DNA of 64,000 bases from a virus. Position 1 is the first letter of the stretch. Each line of letters opens with the position of its first letter. The stretch lies in IMG/VR virus record IMGVR_UViG_3300030012_003086, positions 24,508 through 88,507 of that record; one strand, written 5' to 3'. The notes under the pieces were generated by a model, which did not search any database, was not told where the DNA came from, and worked only from the letters and a program-made list of their open reading frames with translations. The position numbers and the translations under genes are program-made. Positions 34,686 to 43,452 of the stretch are shown piece after piece.

Positions 34686-35253
34686 CACTTTACCTTTTTA
34701 GTAGCCTTGTCAATTTCTTCTGCTTCTAATTTTTTGTATTCCATATGTATATTTAACATATCCGATACTAATGATGCTGGCATCCTATACACTTCCAACG
34801 GGCTTATGTGAAAAGCCTGTGCTATTGTATAAACGATGAATTTGGAGGTATCTTCCGGTTCTATTTTACCGGTTTTAACGGCCCTCCTTATTCTTCGTTT
34901 TTTTCCTTGTCCTCCCCGATATCTAGAGGATTAGGAAGTATTTCTTTTAATTGGTTTCCTACGAATGGAGACAATTTTAGCATATCAATTGCTGATAAGT
35001 TTGGTTCAGTTTTGACAATAAAGTTTTCCATCATGTATTTGAACATGGCATTCATGTCCATTTTCATGTCTTGGCTCTTTACATCAATCTTCATTAAAGA
35101 ATTTATGGCTTTATCAACTTCAAGCCATGTAGGTTCTTTAATCCATACCTTAAGGTATTCATCACTTTCGGGTGCTACTTTAACATAATGTAGCACAGGT
35201 TCTGCTAGCGCAAATAGCGCACTCTTATCTGTTACAATTTTTTTCTCTAACAT
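34685..35253 (-). CDS. Tail assembly chaperone GT-type fusion made by -1 frameshift
   Basis: Reading the upstream frame from 35253 and shifting -1 at the slippery heptamer A-AAA-AAC (34903-34897) continues for 70 codons to a TGA at 34685, giving about 189 residues. The added part has AFHISPLEVYRMPASLVSDM and a charged helix, the kind of short domain seen in lambda gpGT-like products. The extra frame has no good start of its own. In lambda and relatives the G and GT products act as chaperones of the tape measure, whose gene starts exactly at the end of this frame. Joint evidence: heptamer in the correct phase, open frame, and gene order. Confidence 0.85.
34888..35253 (-). CDS. Tail assembly chaperone (G-type, unshifted product)
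   Basis: 121 residues from ATG 35253 with AAGGTGGAG upstream; an in-frame GTG at 35262 is less likely. Starts LEKKIVTDKSALFALAEPV, contains EPTWLEVDKAINSLMKI, and ends in the acidic tail GEDKEKNEE directly after the slippery site. It lies between the tail tube and tape measure genes, the conserved place of this protein pair in long-tailed viruses. Confidence 0.8.
   Translation of the reverse strand: MLEKKIVTDKSALFALAEPVLHYVKVAPESDEYLKVWIKEPTWLEVDKAINSLMKIDVKSQDMKMDMNAMFKYMMENFIVKTEPNLSAIDMLKLSPFVGNQLKEILPNPLDIGEDKEKNEE
34897..34903 (-). other. Programmed -1 ribosomal frameshift slippery site
   Basis: On the minus strand the codons GAA AAA AAC contain A-AAA-AAC in the phase required for simultaneous -1 slippage (X-XXY-YYZ). 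The zero-frame stop follows three codons later (34890-34888). Downstream, AAGGAGGGCC and CCGGTAAAATAGAACCGG could provide a Shine-Dalgarno-like stimulator and a stem respectively. Confidence 0.85.
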
Positions 35254-35301
35254 TTTCTCCACCTTCTAACCAACAAACAAACAAACGGTGTTGGTGGAAT
35301 A

Positions 35302-35433
35302 TTATTCTGTTTTAGACTTAGGGGTTTCCTTTTTTTCTTCTTTAACGGCTTTCTTTTCAGCCTTGATTTCTTTCTTAGTCTTATTGCGAGCAATAATTCT
35401 TGCTCTCTTTGCATACTTATCCAAATCAATCAC
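35302..35433 (-). CDS. Small Lys/Arg-rich protein
   Basis: 43 residues from GTG 35433, which overlaps the tail tube stop (GTGA). TTG 35424, 5 nt after AGGGGTGA, would give 40 residues. Almost half Lys/Arg/Glu (YAKRARIIARNKTKKEIKA onward). An overlapping ORF in another frame (35247-35429) is rejected because this frame has the ribosome site and a cleaner composition. Function unknown. It might represent a small structural or regulatory peptide in the tail operon. Confidence 0.5.
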   Translation of the reverse strand: MIDLDKYAKRARIIARNKTKKEIKAEKKAVKEEKKETPKSKTE

Positions 35434-37082
35434 CCCTGTAAAATCCAATGTGTTTCCACTTTGCATAGGCTTAGGTTTCTAGGCATAACTGTTGTTTCAA
35501 CAACAATTGGTCCTTTGTCTTCCTGTATTGGGAAATTATTAGCCGATATAAAGTAATCTGTAAAGTTTAGAGTAATTTTTTCTCCATTAGGCTTTGTAAA
35601 TACTAACTCGATAGTTTGTGTTTGATTCTCATCATCACTTCTAAGAGCCTTATACAGTGCGTTGTCAGTAACATGACCTGTAAATTGAATCTCATATGTT
35701 CTTTGTGCTGGAAGAGAAACCTGCACTTCTTTAGATGCGACTCCTAAGAATCTTCTATCTTGTAAAGTATTATTCATTGTCAATGTCAAAGTATTTATCT
35801 TTAAGAAAGGTTGACCTAATACCTTGAATGTTCCATCAGAAAAGAAGAATGGCTCTCTAAATTGCTGCGCTGAGTTAGCAGCACCGACTCCACCTTCAAA
35901 ATTAAAGAACGCCTTTTCATCTGTTACACCTCTTCGAGCATCATACTTCTCATCTTCTGCTAATTGATGAACATTTCTAGTATTCAAACTCATAGTCATC
36001 TTAACTTCTTCATTTTCATTAGCAGTCATAGTTAGAGTATTAACTCGGCAACCTCTTGCTATTTGAACGAAGTTTAAATCTTCATCAACACTTCCATCGC
36101 TATTTGTTCTATAAATATTAGTCCCTGTTAATTTAGAATGATTATATTCTAAAGCAAAAGAAGGTAACAGGTCACTGTTTTGTTCTTCAAAAGTATAAGT
36201 TATTGAATCTGTAATAGAGGTTGTTCCCGAAGCCCTATTAACTAATTTTACATCTCCTATATCTGATGTAGTGATTTCTTGTGGAGAAATAGGTGGACAA
36301 AATTTACCATCAATTGCTCTTCTAAAAAATGGACCTGTATCAGCAAAACCCGCCAAATCTCTTACTCCGGCATTTTGTCCGTTGCCAGACGCATCGGTGC
36401 TTTCTACAAATAATTGGTTATTATCTCCCGCATTAGCAACATCAAATCTATGTGAAGCGGTTGAAAGAGCAGTGCTAGCATCTGCTATTTTGCAGTTTAT
36501 GTTTGTGCATTTACCTAAGAAATAATATAACCATGCACCGTGATTTGCTACTATGTTTAAATCAGCAGTGCCAAAATTAGTAACTCCTTTGTATTGATAA
36601 GTATAGTTTCTTGAACCGCCCAGACTTAGATTCATTTGTTTCATTTCGGGTTCAACAGTAGGAAATGTTGCACTTTCAAGAATACCTAGCCATTGGTCAG
36701 AAAGTAGGTTTTTTACATCAGTATCGACGCTATCAAAAGGTGCAGGAACAGGTGCGCCATAAGACTTGATAACGAAGTAATCTGTTGAGACAGGTGTAAC
36801 TTCATCTGTAATAGTTACGCTATCAGCATCATTGGCTTTAATTATATGTGAAGAAGAAAGGGTTCCACCGGTAGCATATCTTTCTAGAGTGCATCCTATA
36901 TACAGATTGTTTACTAATTTATAATTAGCAGTAAATCCTGTTGCTGCTTGAATAACATTTACAGTTTCAGCACCCGTAAATGCACTTCCTCCGTTTTGAA
37001 CTCCTACTCCTAAATACAAATCACATTCCGGTATGAATGTTAAACTTGTTCCTGCTCCCAAAAATATCTCTTCATTTGCCAT
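35430..37082 (-). CDS. Major tail tube protein
   Basis: 550 residues, GGGGGAG upstream of ATG 37082. Beta-rich throughout. Position directly before the chaperone pair and tape measure is the standard place of the tube protein. The C-terminal half contains KEVQVSLPAQRTYEIQFTGHVTDN and later TIELVFTKPNGEKITLNF, resembling tube protein strands. It is about twice the usual length, so it probably carries extra surface domains in its N-terminal half. No sheath-like gene accompanies it, which suggests a non-contractile tail. Confidence 0.65.
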   Translation of the reverse strand: MANEEIFLGAGTSLTFIPECDLYLGVGVQNGGSAFTGAETVNVIQAATGFTANYKLVNNLYIGCTLERYATGGTLSSSHIIKANDADSVTITDEVTPVSTDYFVIKSYGAPVPAPFDSVDTDVKNLLSDQWLGILESATFPTVEPEMKQMNLSLGGSRNYTYQYKGVTNFGTADLNIVANHGAWLYYFLGKCTNINCKIADASTALSTASHRFDVANAGDNNQLFVESTDASGNGQNAGVRDLAGFADTGPFFRRAIDGKFCPPISPQEITTSDIGDVKLVNRASGTTSITDSITYTFEEQNSDLLPSFALEYNHSKLTGTNIYRTNSDGSVDEDLNFVQIARGCRVNTLTMTANENEEVKMTMSLNTRNVHQLAEDEKYDARRGVTDEKAFFNFEGGVGAANSAQQFREPFFFSDGTFKVLGQPFLKINTLTLTMNNTLQDRRFLGVASKEVQVSLPAQRTYEIQFTGHVTDNALYKALRSDDENQTQTIELVFTKPNGEKITLNFTDYFISANNFPIQEDKGPIVVETTVMPRNLSLCKVETHWILQG

Positions 37083-37109
37083 ATTAAACTCCCCCTTCCT
37101 ACTAACTTA

Positions 37110-37622
37110 CTAGGGAATACTTTGTGCGAATCTTTTTGCTTCTGTTGTGACTTTATATCCGAATAAACGTTTTGCTCTATCATTACTTTCTGTTCTGCTT
37201 CCTAAAAATAATTGGTCAAATTTAGAACCATCACTTGCAGTATAGCCTTTCCGCTTACTCTCAATTACACGACGCAGTATCAAGTATATAGCCCTTAGCC
37301 TATCTTTGCCATAAGAGGCATCTATTCCGCCTCTTTCGTCATGTAATACTCTAATATGAATAGTAAATGTATAACTCTCATTTCTTATATCGTAATGAAT
37401 AGTGTTGTATTCTATGTTTTGGCTATCTTCAAAAACAACAATTGTAGCAGGTGAACGACTCAAATCAACTCTTACTCCCTTATGTTTAGTAGTATTTCTA
37501 ACATCTAAAAACTCCGGGGTAACTGCATGACTAGCAGAAATGGTTCCTGCACTAACTAAAGCAGTAGCATTACTACTCCAATTATTAGACAATAAATCTA
37601 AGAGTAAACTGACTTCATCCAT
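37110..37622 (-). CDS. Probable tail terminator / completion protein
   Basis: 170 residues. N-terminal helix (LLLDLLSNNWSSN), strand NTTKHKGVRVDL, then SYTFTIHIRVLHDERGG and a helix DRLRAIYLILRRVIESKR match the alpha/beta fold and order of tail terminator or neck proteins such as lambda gpU-like. Sits between connector genes and the tube gene. Overlaps the previous gene by 25 nt. Confidence 0.55.
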   Translation of the reverse strand: MDEVSLLLDLLSNNWSSNATALVSAGTISASHAVTPEFLDVRNTTKHKGVRVDLSRSPATIVVFEDSQNIEYNTIHYDIRNESYTFTIHIRVLHDERGGIDASYGKDRLRAIYLILRRVIESKRKGYTASDGSKFDQLFLGSRTESNDRAKRLFGYKVTTEAKRFAQSIP

Positions 37623-37795
37623 GTTTCTATTCCCTCGATTATTGCTTTTTCATAGGCTTCTTCTGCGAATTTTAAAACTTCTTCATCACTAAATGAAATG
37701 TCATATCCTAATATTTCTGATAATTCCTGTAATGCTAATTGCCTTTCTTTTTGAATTGATAATAATTCATTAAACAATTGTAAATTTACTTTCAT
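37598..37795 (-). CDS. Small helical protein in the neck gene cluster
   Basis: 65 residues: two helices (LFNELLSIQKERQLALQEL and DEEVLKFAEEAYEKAIIE). Not recognised. Between the connector and tail terminator genes, so a neck accessory role is possible. Confidence 0.55.
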   Translation of the reverse strand: MKVNLQLFNELLSIQKERQLALQELSEILGYDISFSDEEVLKFAEEAYEKAIIEGIETWMKSVYS

Positions 37796-37796
37796 A

Positions 37797-39116
37797 CTAA
37801 CCGAGGAAATATACTAAGTCTCCCTTCCCCTTGAGAATATCCATAGCCTCTTGTTTTAAAATATCATACTTTTCTTTAGTAGTAATATTAGCACCTGTTT
37901 CAGCAATTAATACACTTTGGTCATCATGCCTTAGTATTTCTGCTGCTGCTAATTTAGTTGCTGCTTCATGTATAGCAGCAGGAACTCTCCCATTACCTGC
38001 TAGATAAGTAACTATTACTGAATTCTTTTCATGGTAAGGATAATCTCTTAAGAAAAATATTCTTCCTTCTGATTTAATAGTCCAATAAGAACCTAGTCTT
38101 CTTAGGTCTTCTTTATCAGTAAAGTTAGTTAAATCACAAACTGTTGGTATTTTATCATCAGTTGTAAAAGTCAAATTAGAACTACTAAAGGAACCACTTG
38201 TAGTAGCATTACTTAGAACGACTGTAGTCGAATCAGTAATAGAAGTAATTGTGGAACCACTTACAATGTTACTGATTCCGCTTACCGTCATACCTACGGC
38301 TAATTTAGACGAATCTGCAACGGTAAGATTAACTGAATTATTACCGGAACATGATTGTTTTATGGTTGCTTTAAGAACACATTCTGCCCCGTCATCACCG
38401 GAAAGTAGGGATGAAATGAGGACTCTCTTGCCGTTTGCTCTGTCCTTTGCAGCATAGAAAAAATCAGAAATTGACAAATTATTCGGTGTTGATGACACTG
38501 ATTTCAGAGCCGTAGCACCTGTAAAATTAGATGTGTTAGACGGAAATTGTTCATTAACTAGAGAAACTATTTCATCATTCGTAGTTTTAACGCCAAACGT
38601 ATTACAGAATTCATCATTTCCTAAACCCGAAATGTCATTCTCAGCAACCATTTCAAATGAATCTCCACTATTAGGTAATTCTAAAATTATAGAATTTAAA
38701 TCTCTAAAGTTTTCTTGAAGCAATATCTTGGCCTGTGCTGATGCTAATTCTTCATATTCGCTACCTTGCCAAACTTGTAAAGATATTACTTTTCTCAGTC
38801 TTAGTTGAGATAGTTGAATAAAGCCAACATATCCTCCATAGTAAGAATGCATTGGTAATGTCTTAAATTGAAAATCATGAAATTCGTTCTTAGTAATAAT
38901 AGGTCTAAAAGAACGCTTTACTTTATCGTCAATAAGTCCCTCGACTCTTTTGATAATTGCACCGACTTGTGCTAAAGTAGGATAAGTAGTGCTAGCAGTA
39001 AAAACAGGAACTTGTAATAGATTAGCGACTTCAGTTGCATTGGTATAGAATCCTCTTCCATCTGAATAACTAGGATTTATTTCTGTAAAATCACTTGGCG
39101 ACACTGTTACTGACAT
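37797..39116 (-). CDS. Head-tail connector (adaptor) protein with inserted beta domain
   Basis: 439 residues. The beginning (TNATEVANLLQVPVF, then TLAQVGAIIKRVEGLIDDKVKRSF) and the end (PAAIHEAATKLAAAEILRHDD, then a helical tail) are the helical parts typical of gp6/gp15-like adaptors that bind under the portal. Inserted between them, about residues 250-320, is a Ser/Thr/Val-rich segment with AVGMTVSGISNIVSGSTIT and TTVVLSNATTSG, a beta-sandwich repeat pattern usually found in surface proteins. Adaptors are commonly 100-200 residues, so this one is enlarged. Confidence 0.65.
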   Translation of the reverse strand: MSVTVSPSDFTEINPSYSDGRGFYTNATEVANLLQVPVFTASTTYPTLAQVGAIIKRVEGLIDDKVKRSFRPIITKNEFHDFQFKTLPMHSYYGGYVGFIQLSQLRLRKVISLQVWQGSEYEELASAQAKILLQENFRDLNSIILELPNSGDSFEMVAENDISGLGNDEFCNTFGVKTTNDEIVSLVNEQFPSNTSNFTGATALKSVSSTPNNLSISDFFYAAKDRANGKRVLISSLLSGDDGAECVLKATIKQSCSGNNSVNLTVADSSKLAVGMTVSGISNIVSGSTITSITDSTTVVLSNATTSGSFSSSNLTFTTDDKIPTVCDLTNFTDKEDLRRLGSYWTIKSEGRIFFLRDYPYHEKNSVIVTYLAGNGRVPAAIHEAATKLAAAEILRHDDQSVLIAETGANITTKEKYDILKQEAMDILKGKGDLVYFLG

Positions 39117-41158
39117 TATTCAAGTCCTCCTATTAGTCTCTTAATTTTTCTGATAACCTTTCTATATCCACCGATTGTTCTATTCATTTCCTTATTTCTT
39201 CTAGGCCTAAGTTGAACTGAAGGTATTTCATACGCCTGCATAAGATAACCTTTAATCGAGACATTAGTATCTTTGAACGATTCATTTATTTCGTCTATTG
39301 GAACTTGTCCTGTTCGATAAGTTATTTTCCCAAACTCAGAAGTAATGTCTTCTCCTGTCTTTGCATCTAATACTTCTTTTACTCCTTCTCTTTTAATTCT
39401 AGCAATATCTTCTGCTTGTGTCTCTCGGTAAACTCTTTCATATTCCTGTTTTTCCTTTGGGGAGAGTTTATTGTATTCCTTATCAGTAATTTGCTTACCT
39501 TCTTTGTTTTTCCAACCTTCGCTTACTTCATAAACATCTGCATCTTCATCTGTTATTCCTTGTTCAAATGCGTCTTTCATGCTAGAATATAACTCCTTAG
39601 TTTTGCCCTTTTTGACTTTAAACGTGACATATACTCTTATTCCCATAACTCTGTTATATTCTTCAAATAAATCAGAATCTTTTGCTTCTTTCTTTACCAT
39701 TTCAGTAATTCTTTTTACTAACTTTTCAATTTGGTCATCATTATCATATGACATAGAAATGGGAGTGCTTTCACCACCTTTTACTGTGTATTCGATTGGT
39801 TCATCAACTTCTTCCCATTTCTTAGTAATACTATTGTATTTATAATTTAATTTAGCCTTATTTTTTCCTTGCGCTACTTGTTCAAAAGCAGCAGCAATAA
39901 AACCATCAACAGGATAAGATATGGTTGTTGCAGGTATTCCGACGGAAGCCTCATACTCTTCATAAGTTAGTTTTCTTTCAATTATTTTTCTTTTGTATTT
40001 TTCTTTTTCTCTATTAGATAATTTATCATAATCTTCATTACTAATTGTTATGTTTTTATTTTCTTTACTTATCCACATTGTTTCGTCTTCTTCCTGTTCA
40101 TTAAGAACATCAGAAACATCACTAATCTTTTTGTTTTCTGACTGTGCTCGTTTTTCTGCGTCGTCATATTCTTTAGAATATTTATCAAACATTTCTTTCA
40201 TTCTTCTATTTTTTTCGCCTTCAGAAACCTTTTCTCTTTCTCCGGCCATTTGACCTAGTTTACCCATTTCAAAAACTTTAGTTTGGATTGTTCTTTTAGA
40301 TAATTCATCATTCAATTTTTCTATGAAATCTTCATCTAAACTGAGGTCATATCCCTCTAATGTATCTTCTAGCAAATCAAAAGATTGATTTTTAGCCACA
40401 GGCTTTACTACATTACCTGACATATTAGACAATACAGATGCTCTTTTTTTGCTTATATCTTCTAATTCATCTGTCAGAGGTCTATCTGGCCCTAATTGAT
40501 TTGGATAATCAATAATTAAATGTGCTTTATCTTTCAGGTTTTTATCTGTCAAAACACTTGTTCCTGTATTTAGTTTACCTGTGGGTTCTCCGCCTCTTGT
40601 GGATTCTTCTAAAACTAATTCATAATCAAACTTAGGAGAGCGAACTATTTTGTTAATTTCTTCTTCACTTAGTTTCTTTTCTAAGTTTTCTTCTTGACTT
40701 CTTAGATAATTTAATCCCTTAAGTCTTCTAATAACTTCGGGTTTCATTAAATCCTTTAATTTTTTATTTTGAATATATTTCTTATTGGCTTCGTTTTCAA
40801 CCTGAACATCCTTTGTTTCAAATACATCAACTACTTTGCCATCAACTTCTTTTGTTCCTGTTTTTGTTCTTTTAGAAGTTCTTCTTCTTTTGATAAAATT
40901 ATTCCATCCGGGTGATTTTTTTAGCCATTCTGATAATTCCTCATCAAGAACTTCGCCTATGACTTTTTTTAAAACTAAAGAAAATTCATCCATTTCCTCA
41001 TCATCATCTTCCAAAGCATATTGAACTCCTAGAATTTTCCTATAAAAAGCATCATCATTTGGATTCATTAATGCGTTTCTAAATTCTGTTTTAAAATCGT
41101 CTTCGGTTGATTTGTCTTCAGTATCAACATAATTGTCTCCCCATAAAAAATCAACCAT
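39116..41158 (-). CDS. Large charged head-region protein of unknown function
   Basis: 680 residues, very rich in Glu/Lys/Asp. No enzymatic motif seen. Two copies of a short repeat are visible: one around EDYDKLSNREKEKYKRKI, the other around KEYNKLSPKEKQEYERVY, each preceded by a Trp and a K-[IT]-[ST] strand. A related repeat occurs in the protein at 60,867. The C-terminus is basic (RKVIRKIKRLIGG). By location (between capsid-associated genes and the connector) it may be a minor head or internal virion protein. Confidence 0.6.
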   Translation of the reverse strand: MVDFLWGDNYVDTEDKSTEDDFKTEFRNALMNPNDDAFYRKILGVQYALEDDDEEMDEFSLVLKKVIGEVLDEELSEWLKKSPGWNNFIKRRRTSKRTKTGTKEVDGKVVDVFETKDVQVENEANKKYIQNKKLKDLMKPEVIRRLKGLNYLRSQEENLEKKLSEEEINKIVRSPKFDYELVLEESTRGGEPTGKLNTGTSVLTDKNLKDKAHLIIDYPNQLGPDRPLTDELEDISKKRASVLSNMSGNVVKPVAKNQSFDLLEDTLEGYDLSLDEDFIEKLNDELSKRTIQTKVFEMGKLGQMAGEREKVSEGEKNRRMKEMFDKYSKEYDDAEKRAQSENKKISDVSDVLNEQEEDETMWISKENKNITISNEDYDKLSNREKEKYKRKIIERKLTYEEYEASVGIPATTISYPVDGFIAAAFEQVAQGKNKAKLNYKYNSITKKWEEVDEPIEYTVKGGESTPISMSYDNDDQIEKLVKRITEMVKKEAKDSDLFEEYNRVMGIRVYVTFKVKKGKTKELYSSMKDAFEQGITDEDADVYEVSEGWKNKEGKQITDKEYNKLSPKEKQEYERVYRETQAEDIARIKREGVKEVLDAKTGEDITSEFGKITYRTGQVPIDEINESFKDTNVSIKGYLMQAYEIPSVQLRPRRNKEMNRTIGGYRKVIRKIKRLIGGLE

Positions 41159-41169
41159 TTAGGTTCACC

Positions 41170-41823
41170 TCACATCAACCATTTAGCCCATGCAGCACCC
41201 TTTTGTATTGCTGAACCTAAACCTAAGCCTGCCTTTGGCGGCTCATAACTCATTTGTCCTGTTTGTGGGTCTATCCAATATGGCCTACCATATCCGTCTG
41301 TTCCATTAGGAGGAATAGGATAACCTGTGCCATTATTCATAGCACCCTGCATTTGGTTATATTGTTGCGTATTACCTGTTACTCCTGCAATAGCAGCACC
41401 GGCGGTAATTTGTTGTGTTTGTCCTCCACCGAATCCTTGAGATTCTAGATATTGTTGCTTTGCCATCTTTCTTTGGTTTACTACTTCTGCATTGATAGCG
41501 GATTGAAGCAATCTTTGAATATCCAAATCAATATTTTCTTGAGTAATTCTTTCGTATTCTCTCATAGCATCAGCATCAATTTGTATTGAATTCCCTGTCA
41601 TTGTAAATTTCAATTTACCTAGCATTTGGGAAACTACTCTCTCAATCACGTCTTCCATCAGTTTTTCCAAAGCAGTCAAGAAATGTTCTCCATGATACTG
41701 AAAGAATTCCTCAACATGGTTATCTTGTAATGATAACAAATTATTCATTGATTTGAATTGCTGGTCGCCTTGTGCTTGCACTGCTCCTAAAACAGTGCCA
41801 TTACTTGTTCCTAATAATCCCAT
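41170..41823 (-). CDS. Hypothetical virion-region protein
   Basis: 217 residues. Helical first 130 residues (FLTALEKLMEDVIERVVSQM), then a low-complexity Gly/Gln/Asn/Pro region ending in GLGSAIQKGAAWAKWLM. Disordered tail and hydrophobic end suggest a virion-associated or assembly protein. Not recognised. Confidence 0.55.
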   Translation of the reverse strand: MGLLGTSNGTVLGAVQAQGDQQFKSMNNLLSLQDNHVEEFFQYHGEHFLTALEKLMEDVIERVVSQMLGKLKFTMTGNSIQIDADAMREYERITQENIDLDIQRLLQSAINAEVVNQRKMAKQQYLESQGFGGGQTQQITAGAAIAGVTGNTQQYNQMQGAMNNGTGYPIPPNGTDGYGRPYWIDPQTGQMSYEPPKAGLGLGSAIQKGAAWAKWLM

Positions 41824-41825
41824 AA

Positions 41826-42485
41826 TTATTCCTCTTTAGTTTCTTCTCTAGTGGGTATTTTTACCCCTTCATTAATCATTAAGTAATTTAGCCTATCAGT
41901 AAGTATGTTTATCTCACCAACAATCTCAATTACTTCGTTAGTAGCACTCCTATTATCTCCTAATGAGGGTGGCTTTATTAAATAACCGCTTGCAGTAAGT
42001 GTTGCTATATTTTCTTTAGTCAAATGAGTCAAAGGACCACTTTTTAGAACCTTTGGCATCTTAGGAATATATTTAGCAAACTCTAAGCCATGCTTATCCG
42101 CAAGTATCGTTTGTTGTAGCATTTCTAATTGCATAAACATAGCAGCGTGTTTAGGGCAATATGTTCCTGCTAGTGGTCTACCTTTCACTACATTATCTAG
42201 TGGAATAGGAGGCCTTAATGAATCTCCGGGTTCCCATATATGATGAAAACCACAAACTACGCATCTATCTTTTAGATTAAATTTTTTACCGTATTTTAAT
42301 CCCAAAAATTTCTTTGGTTCGGGCTTTAAAACGGCAACTAATTCTTTTAATTGTTTTTTAGGTTTAATTGCTACAAACTTGTATTCCATTATAGAACCGC
42401 TCGCTCTTGCTGCTCTTAATGGAGACAAGAATGCGGTCGGTAACATATTTGGATTCTGTCCTATAATATTTGGTTGTTGATACAT
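41826..42485 (-). CDS. Putative zinc-binding head-region protein
   Basis: 219 residues. A zinc site is likely from C-V-V-C-G-F-H-H around residue 77 and Y-C-P-K-H about 30 residues later. The middle is basic and hydrophobic; the C-terminus is helical and contains LTDRLNYLMINEGV. Unknown function. In the same cluster as the GTPase. Confidence 0.55.
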   Translation of the reverse strand: MYQQPNIIGQNPNMLPTAFLSPLRAARASGSIMEYKFVAIKPKKQLKELVAVLKPEPKKFLGLKYGKKFNLKDRCVVCGFHHIWEPGDSLRPPIPLDNVVKGRPLAGTYCPKHAAMFMQLEMLQQTILADKHGLEFAKYIPKMPKVLKSGPLTHLTKENIATLTASGYLIKPPSLGDNRSATNEVIEIVGEINILTDRLNYLMINEGVKIPTREETKEE

Positions 42486-42776
42486 CTATCTCCCTCTTCT
42501 TCTAATTGATTGAATAATATTTTTGCTTAACATTTTATCCCAAAATTTATCTGCTACGGGTAGTGTTCCATCAGCCTCTATGTCTCCGTCTTTTATTGAA
42601 AGTAAATACTTAACCATTTCTTTTAGGTATTTTTCTCCTAATCCCTGTCTTTCTTCTGCATTATGACCAAAGCCCATAATTCCCCAATATCCAGCATAAA
42701 ACGCATCTCCGGTTGCTTTACCATCTTTTGAATGCCAAGTGACTTCTAATTCTTCTTTGATAATATTAAACCACAT
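42486..42776 (-). CDS. Small hypothetical protein
   Basis: 96 residues from ATG 42776. TTG 42785, overlapping the GTPase stop (TTGA) and close to AAAGG, is an alternative adding three residues. Central Gly/aromatic stretch (FYAGYWGIMGFGHNAEERQG) followed by a helix and basic end IRRRGR. Not recognised. Coupled to the GTPase gene. Confidence 0.55.
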   Translation of the reverse strand: MWFNIIKEELEVTWHSKDGKATGDAFYAGYWGIMGFGHNAEERQGLGEKYLKEMVKYLLSIKDGDIEADGTLPVADKFWDKMLSKNIIQSIRRRGR

Positions 42777-42781
42777 AATAA

Positions 42782-43450
42782 TCAATAATCCTTTATCATC
42801 GTCATTACGCCTCTATATACCATTTCGGGTTCTGATTTTGCTGAAACTATATATTTGAAGCAAGGTATTCCTTTATCGTTTAATTGTCTCATTCCATACT
42901 TAAACGGTTCAAAAATTTCATGTTTATCTATTGTTTGTCCTTCTTTTAGCGGGTATTTTTCTCCCCATATGTCATATTTATTTGCCCATATTCCTACTGC
43001 CATTGGATAATCTGAATCTCTTTTTTTCCTATTAGTAGGCCAAATATTAGAACAGATTGTATCAACTAAAAATTTCCATGCTACTTGATGGTCTAAGTTA
43101 GAAGAATTATCTAAATGCCTGTGGTCTATCATAAAAATCACATATTTTACTTTTCTTTTTTGCATGTCTTTAACCCATTCTTTCCAATAGATTGCTTCTC
43201 CACCAACATCTGCGCTTCTAACAGTATAGGAATCTCCGTCTATTTTAACATTTTTTCTTGAAGCCCTATGTAATCCTACTGTTCTTTCATTTATTTGAGG
43301 CACTTCGCCCCTTGTTCTTAACTGATTACTTAACGTTGTTTTGCCGACCATTGTTGCACCATACACACCGAAATTGATTGCATGAACCTTTCTATAAAAA
43401 CTAATGAATGCTTCTCCTACTAAAATTGCAAAGCCTGTCATCATTGACAA
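42782..43450 (-). CDS. Membrane-anchored small GTPase (Arf / SR-beta-like)
   Basis: 222 residues if TTG 43450 is used, 7 nt after GGGAGG at 43463-43458; a longer in-frame TTG at 43492 adds 14 residues but overlaps the upstream gene by 40 nt. A hydrophobic N-terminal segment (MMTGFAILVGEAFISFY) precedes the G domain. G1 is GATMVGKTT, G3 is DVGGEA (Arf/SR-beta have D-x-G-G rather than the D-T-A-G of Ras), G4 is ANKYD, and G5 is VSAKSE. All nucleotide-binding motifs are intact, so GTP binding is expected. It lies among head genes beside two other membrane proteins. Its role is unknown; membrane or particle docking is a guess. Confidence 0.85.
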   Translation of the reverse strand: MSMMTGFAILVGEAFISFYRKVHAINFGVYGATMVGKTTLSNQLRTRGEVPQINERTVGLHRASRKNVKIDGDSYTVRSADVGGEAIYWKEWVKDMQKRKVKYVIFMIDHRHLDNSSNLDHQVAWKFLVDTICSNIWPTNRKKRDSDYPMAVGIWANKYDIWGEKYPLKEGQTIDKHEIFEPFKYGMRQLNDKGIPCFKYIVSAKSEPEMVYRGVMTMIKDY

Positions 43451-43452
43451 AA

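Noticed and set aside
35247-35429. 60-residue minus-strand ORF overlapping the chaperone start
   Set aside because: The basic 43-residue frame at 35,302-35,433 has the start coupled to the tube-protein stop and a better ribosome site.
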